DNA from: Acholeplasmataceae bacterium
Lineage (GTDB): Bacteria > Bacillota > Negativicutes > Acidaminococcales > Acidaminococcaceae
DNA: 8,728 bases
NCBI GenBank assembly: GCA_012719555.1
Contig: JAAYAE010000291.1
Span: 1-8,728, forward strand
Reading direction: 5' to 3'
Shown here: positions 5,824 to 8,728 of the stretch, in pieces
How the letters are laid out: each line of letters begins with the position of its first letter
Numbering within the stretch: position 1 is the stretch's first letter
Made by a program: the position numbers and the translations under genes
Notes under the pieces: model-generated
Seen by the model: only the letters and a program-made list of their open reading frames with translations
The model's database searches: none
Told to the model about the DNA's origin: nothing

Positions 5824-7269
5824 ATGATGTTTAATGGTAGGCTGGAATTGGAATCGGGGTTTGTTTTTGATTATGCAAACATGTTAGGCCGTAGGCGTAT
5901 CCAAAGTACGGATTTTACTGATATGCAAGATAAAATAACTATGGCTGTGGCAGGAGTTGAGCAAATTAGGACTACTGGTACAAGTGCTGGGCACTATTCT
6001 AAGGATGGGACCTTGGAGCATGTCTTTTTTACAAGGCTGCCATTTATAGAAAACAATAATCCTAATACGCAAGATTCCATAGCTAGACTAATTGATTTTG
6101 GTAAAGAGGTTTGGAATAGTGCTGATGTGGTGGTTTTTTTCGGTATTGGGGGCTCATATTTGGGCAGCAAAGTGCTTTTTGATGTGCACGCCGGAGCATA
6201 CTGGAATCAACGAACTAACAAAGAGCGTAAGGGATTTCCACAAGTTTATTTTAGTGGCAATAATGTGGATGCCTGTGAGTACGAGGAATTGCTAGCTGAG
6301 ATGAAACGGCAGGCTAGTAACAAAAAGTTTGCTCACCAAGGTAAGACTAGTATCATGCTTATACCAATATCGAAGTCCGGCACTACCTTAGAAACAACTA
6401 CGGCATTTTTATTTTTTTATGAAAGACTAAAAGCTCTAAAGGAATTGTTTAACGTAGATGTAGCAGTAGTCACCAATCTTGATGTGGTGGGTCCGCTGCA
6501 AACATTGGCAATGGAAAATAGCTGGCGTACATTTCCCGTACATGAAGGCGTAGGCGGGCGGTTTAGTGTATTTTCGGAACCGGGACTGATTACAGGGGCA
6601 ATTATTGGCCTAGATATTAAAACTTTCTTAGACGGCGCAAAAGATATGGAAAACCAGTGCTTAAGTACTGAAGTAGCAAAGAACCCAGCCCTTTTAAATG
6701 CAACATTAAAATATGTCAGCAGTGAAAAATATGGCTGTGACTTAGAAGTTTTTATGCCTTATGCTATGAAATTGAAATCTCTGTCCGAATGGTATGTGCA
6801 GCTTTTAGCAGAGTCTTTGGGTAAAAGATTTAATAGACAGGGATGTGAAGTTAATTACGGCCGGACTCCTATTGCGGCTGTGGGTACGTTGGATATGCAT
6901 GCTCAAACGCAGCAACATCAAGATGGACGGCGAAATAAAGTCATTCAGTTTGTGGAGATTGGGGGTAGTACAGGAACTACGGTAGTTACTAATCCTTTCT
7001 CACAAATTTCTGCCTATAGGAAATATCAGGGCTTGGATGTAAATAAAGCCCTCAGGATTGCTCTGGCTGCAAATGCTCAAGCGTTGAACGAGGATAATCG
7101 TTTTAATGCCACGTACCACTTACCACAATTGACTCCTTATTATTTGGGTCAACTCATGTACTTTTTGATGCTTAGTGTAGCTTATGAGGGAGAGATGGCT
7201 GATGTTGACGCTTATAATCAGCCTGGTGTAGAAACTTATAAAAAAATTATGAATGATATGTTGAAATAA
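5824..7269 (+). CDS. pgi: Glucose-6-phosphate isomerase
   Basis: Interconverts glucose-6-phosphate and fructose-6-phosphate in glycolysis/gluconeogenesis; 481 residues from the ATG at 5824. GGGAG (5813-5817) lies 6 nt upstream of that ATG; the neighbouring ATG at 5827 is equally possible, while an in-frame TTG at 5806 precedes the SD and is rejected. Seen: a first SIS domain with FFGIGGSYLGSK (about 105-116) and the phosphate-binding SKSGTTLETT (183-192); the PGI signature EGVGGRFSVFSEPG (241-254); QLLAESLGKR with the conserved Glu330; the DMHAQTQQHQDG segment with His359; and the terminal QPGVETYKK with catalytic-type Lys473. All key family residues are in place. The length lies between short bacterial and archaeal forms and the roughly 550-residue E. 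coli type. Pairing with galU places it at the branch between glycolysis and UDP-glucose synthesis. Confidence 0.96.
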   Translation: MMFNGRLELESGFVFDYANMLGRRRIQSTDFTDMQDKITMAVAGVEQIRTTGTSAGHYSKDGTLEHVFFTRLPFIENNNPNTQDSIARLIDFGKEVWNSADVVVFFGIGGSYLGSKVLFDVHAGAYWNQRTNKERKGFPQVYFSGNNVDACEYEELLAEMKRQASNKKFAHQGKTSIMLIPISKSGTTLETTTAFLFFYERLKALKELFNVDVAVVTNLDVVGPLQTLAMENSWRTFPVHEGVGGRFSVFSEPGLITGAIIGLDIKTFLDGAKDMENQCLSTEVAKNPALLNATLKYVSSEKYGCDLEVFMPYAMKLKSLSEWYVQLLAESLGKRFNRQGCEVNYGRTPIAAVGTLDMHAQTQQHQDGRRNKVIQFVEIGGSTGTTVVTNPFSQISAYRKYQGLDVNKALRIALAANAQALNEDNRFNATYHLPQLTPYYLGQLMYFLMLSVAYEGEMADVDAYNQPGVETYKKIMNDMLK

Positions 7270-7310
7270 ATAAAGGACAGGACTCCAATGTGAAGTGCTG
7301 CCCTTTATTT
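7268..7310. terminator. Probable bidirectional terminator between pgi and the glycosyltransferase gene
   Basis: AAATAAAGGACAG (7268-7280) pairs with CTGCCCTTTATTT (7298-7310), 12 of 13 positions, around a 17-nt loop in which ACT/AGT can pair further. The A/T-rich outer arms supply a short U-rich tail on both strands. The left arm begins inside the pgi stop codon. The genes on both sides converge on it. Confidence 0.75.
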
Positions 7311-7340
7311 GTTCTTACAGTTTTTGTTACATGCTTAAAA

Positions 7341-8159
7341 CTAATTGTCTTTGCCAACAAGGATTATTGGTTCCTTAGCGGCAGCTGTTGCTTCTGCACT
7401 ATGAGCATAGCCATATTTGGACATTAAACCTAATATAATATTGCGCCGGCGTTTACAACCCTCAGGATTATCATAGGGATTTAGAGCACTGGGAGCATTT
7501 GGCAGTCCGGCTAAGGCAGCACTTTCTGCTAATGATAGCTGTGAAGGCGTCTTGCCAAAGTACGTATATGCAGCTTCTTTTATACCGGTAGCACCGGCAC
7601 CAAAGTAAGTAGTATTCAAATACATTTCTAAAATATCTTCTTTGCTGTTTTGGCTTTCCACCCAAAGTGCAAAAAAAGCTTCCAAAAGCTTGCGTTCCAT
7701 AGACTGTTCTGAATCTAAAAGCGTATTTTTTACCAATTGTTGGGTTAAAGTGCTGCCGCCTTGTACGATATCATCAGCCTGGATATTGACCAATAGTGCA
7801 CGAATAATACCGTCCATATCTATGCCGTGATGTTCATAAAAGCGTTTGTCTTCCACGACTATAAGCGCATTTTGCATATTTTGAGGTATTTCTTTTAGAG
7901 GAATCCAATTTTTAGCACCAATTTTGCTTTGAGCAGTTTTTTTAATGTTTGAGGCTTCCCAGATTATTCGTAAGGGTTTTGGCCAACTAGTTTGTGCTGG
8001 TACAAGGCCTAGCAATGTTTTTTTGCTAGCAGCTTGTTCTGTGGGTAAAGAATTTTCTTGAACGATTCCCGTATTTTTGATTGAGTGATCCACCGGTAAG
8101 GTAGCCCACCACATGACTAATGCGCTTAGACAGAGCACTAGGCAGATAAACTTTTTCAT
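7341..8159 (-). CDS. Membrane-anchored GT51 peptidoglycan glycosyltransferase (no transpeptidase domain)
   Basis: A 272-residue enzyme predicted to polymerise lipid II into glycan strands on the outer face of the membrane. ATG 8159 is chosen because AAGGAGG (forward 8165-8171) is 5 nt upstream; an in-frame ATG at 8183 precedes the SD. Seen: Lys-Lys then a hydrophobic anchor (about 4-21); a low-complexity linker to about 85; then all five GT51 motifs: EDKRFYEHHG with catalytic Glu103, QGGSTLTQQLVKN (133-145), RKLLEAFFALWVE (156-168), KEDILEMYLNTTYFGAGATGI with Glu178 (173-193), and LAESAALAGLPNAPS (210-225). The protein stops with TAG soon after the RRRNIILGLMSKYGY helix, and no penicillin-binding (SxxK) domain follows. 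It is therefore a monofunctional, MtgA-type enzyme or a shortened class A PBP. It is a single-gene unit; I see no convincing promoter. Confidence 0.92.
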   Translation of the reverse strand: MKKFICLVLCLSALVMWWATLPVDHSIKNTGIVQENSLPTEQAASKKTLLGLVPAQTSWPKPLRIIWEASNIKKTAQSKIGAKNWIPLKEIPQNMQNALIVVEDKRFYEHHGIDMDGIIRALLVNIQADDIVQGGSTLTQQLVKNTLLDSEQSMERKLLEAFFALWVESQNSKEDILEMYLNTTYFGAGATGIKEAAYTYFGKTPSQLSLAESAALAGLPNAPSALNPYDNPEGCKRRRNIILGLMSKYGYAHSAEATAAAKEPIILVGKDN

Positions 8160-8349
8160 TGCTACCTCCTTGGAAAGCTTCACATTATGACACTTTTGTC
8201 AGCTATGCCGGCGTTAAATGTTGCAAACAAAAACATTAATCTACTTATCTATTCTACTAGAAAATGACTAAAAAAGCCACAACTTAACCAAAGGTATATT
8301 CCGCAGTAGGCTGATACAGGGAAAACAGAGTATTTTGAGTAAAAAACTT

Positions 8350-8378
8350 TTGCTTATTACTTCCAATAGTAGTAAAAT
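8350..8378 (+). promoter_or_regulatory. Weak candidate promoter far upstream of argC
   Basis: TTGCTT (8350-8355), a 17-bp spacer and TAAAAT (8373-8378) form a reasonable sigma-70-type pair. A transcript from here would start near 8385 and cross the ARG-box-like site at 8416-8433. Such pairs occur by chance in AT-rich DNA, so support is weak. Confidence 0.25.
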
Positions 8379-8415
8379 TACCTTACATGTTGAAGGCGTA
8401 TAAACCATATGTTAA

Positions 8416-8433
8416 TGTGCATTTTTATACACT
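8416..8433. promoter_or_regulatory. Distal ARG-box-like site (candidate ArgR/AhrC operator)
   Basis: The minus strand reads AGTGTATAAAAATGCACA. Its 14-nt core TGTATAAAAATGCA agrees at 13 of 14 positions with the Bacillus-type ARG box core TGAATAAAAATKCA (consensus recalled, not searched). It lies about 150 nt upstream of argC, an arginine biosynthesis gene normally controlled by the arginine repressor. Confidence 0.55.
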
Positions 8434-8508
8434 TAATATACATGCGGGCTAAAAACGCTAAAACGTTGCTGACAGCTGATTTAAGGAAAAAAATAATAAA
8501 AAAAAGAA

Positions 8509-8534
8509 AATATTGCAAAAAGTATTGCAATATT
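8509..8534. repeat. Perfect 10-bp inverted repeat overlapping the argC -35 region
   Basis: AATATTGCAA (8509-8518) and TTGCAATATT (8525-8534) are exact reverse complements separated by 6 nt. The right arm contains the -35 hexamer TTGCAA of argC, so a protein bound here would occlude the promoter. AT-rich arms and the lack of a T run argue against a terminator. Confidence 0.75.
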
Positions 8535-8541
8535 ATGCAGA
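8524..8541. promoter_or_regulatory. Proximal ARG-box-like site at the argC promoter
   Basis: The minus strand reads TCTGCATAATATTGCAAT, whose core TGCATAATATTGCA matches 11 of 14 positions of the recalled ARG box core and is itself nearly palindromic. It overlaps the -35 element and the start of the spacer of the argC promoter, the classic place for repression. Its centre is 108 bp from the distal site. Confidence 0.5.
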
Positions 8542-8554
8542 AAAGATGTATAAT
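8525..8554 (+). promoter_or_regulatory. argC promoter
   Basis: The -35-like TTGCAA (8525-8530) and a perfect -10 TATAAT (8549-8554) are 18 bp apart. An A-tract (8484-8508) upstream could act as an UP element. The transcription start would be about 8561, leaving a leader of about 22 nt, too short for a T-box or riboswitch. Confidence 0.7.
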
Positions 8555-8582
8555 ACTGAAATATTATAAGGGGGGGAATAAA

Positions 8583-8728
8583 ATGAAAGCAAGTGTAATA
8601 GGAGCGACAGGCTTTGCTGGAGCTGAATTGCTACGTTTATTGGATGGACATCCTGATGTTGAAATAACTAATATTACTTCGGAAAGCAGTACAGGTGAAA
8701 ATATTGCAGATATATATCCGTATCTATC
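8583..8728 (+). CDS. argC: N-acetyl-gamma-glutamyl-phosphate reductase, N-terminal part (partial)
   Basis: The first 48 codons of ArgC, the NADPH-dependent enzyme that reduces N-acetylglutamyl-5-phosphate to the semialdehyde in arginine (ornithine) biosynthesis. The start MKASVIGATGFAGAELLRLL is the Rossmann dinucleotide-binding loop (GATGFAG, about 7-13), followed by LDGHPDVEI, a TSESSTG segment and DIYPYL, all as in ArgC proteins. Aspartate-semialdehyde dehydrogenase shares the fold, but HPDVEITNITSESSTG with IYPYL fits ArgC. The ATG at 8583 follows a run of G (8570-8576) with 6 nt spacing, a strong SD. The gene is cut by the right edge; it probably heads an arginine operon. The catalytic Cys would lie beyond the window. 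Confidence 0.92.
   Translation, partial: MKASVIGATGFAGAELLRLLDGHPDVEITNITSESSTGENIADIYPYL

Larger units (their letters stand above)
8160..8582. other. 423-nt divergent intergenic region between the glycosyltransferase gene and argC
   Basis: No ORF with an SD is visible. The left end holds the SD of the minus-strand glycosyltransferase gene (8165-8171) and two short inverted repeats: TGACA/TGTCA at 8188-8201 and AATGTT/AACATT around 8217-8237. The middle (about 8240-8400) is AT-rich, with one promoter-like pair (8350-8378). The right part holds ARG-box-like sites, A-tracts (8484-8508), palindromes and the argC promoter, which are listed separately. Confidence 0.7.

Noticed and set aside
8188..8201. 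TGACA/TGTCA inverted repeat upstream of the glycosyltransferase gene as an operator
   Set aside because: Five-base arms are too short to stand alone, and no promoter could be placed confidently next to it. It is noted only within the intergenic description.
8371..8385. The word AAATTACCTTA is shared between 8375-8385 and the minus strand of the region between the aldehyde dehydrogenase and rplM promoters (about 3812-3822)
   Set aside because: Eleven AT-rich bases shared once, in unrelated contexts, are compatible with chance, and there is no symmetry suggesting an operator.
8387..8452. A 21-codon ORF (ATG 8387) in the gap upstream of argC as an arginine leader peptide
   Set aside because: There is no SD before it, no arginine run in the product, and no attenuator hairpin with a T tract after it.

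Overview
The window is AT-rich bacterial DNA with strong AGGAGG/GGGAG ribosome binding sites and typical low-GC Gram-positive gene content (rplM-rpsI, galU-pgi, a GT51 glycosyltransferase, argC). I would place it in Firmicutes/Bacillota, perhaps Negativicutes; that placement is inference from gene content and base composition. The standard genetic code is in use: TAA, TAG and TGA all end intact genes here.

Layout: (1) 1-2153, plus strand: the 3' end of a carbohydrate-type ABC transporter operon (permease end, MalK/UgpC-like ATPase, sugar-phosphate isomerase/epimerase-like TIM barrel), with gaps of only 3 nt between genes and a strong hairpin terminator. (2) 2216-3694, minus strand: an AldB/AcoD-like aldehyde dehydrogenase with a GTG start and its own near-consensus promoter. 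(3) 3845-4861, plus strand: the ribosomal protein operon rplM-rpsI with a near-consensus promoter, a structured-looking leader and a terminator. The rpsI reading frame is interrupted by a TGA at 4647-4649, exactly where S9 proteins have a conserved glycine. (4) 4886-7310, plus strand: galU-pgi, which links glucose-6-phosphate/fructose-6-phosphate to UDP-glucose supply; it ends in a probable bidirectional terminator. (5) 7341-8159, minus strand: a membrane-anchored GT51 peptidoglycan glycosyltransferase without a transpeptidase domain. (6) 8160-8582: a 423-nt gene-free stretch with ARG-box-like and palindromic elements in front of (7) argC, whose first 48 codons lie at the right edge.

I see no mobile element, CRISPR array, tRNA or rRNA, and no clearly new multi-gene system. 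The points most worth a second look are the nonsense codon in the essential gene rpsI, the operator architecture upstream of argC, and the possible pseudoknot in the rplM leader.
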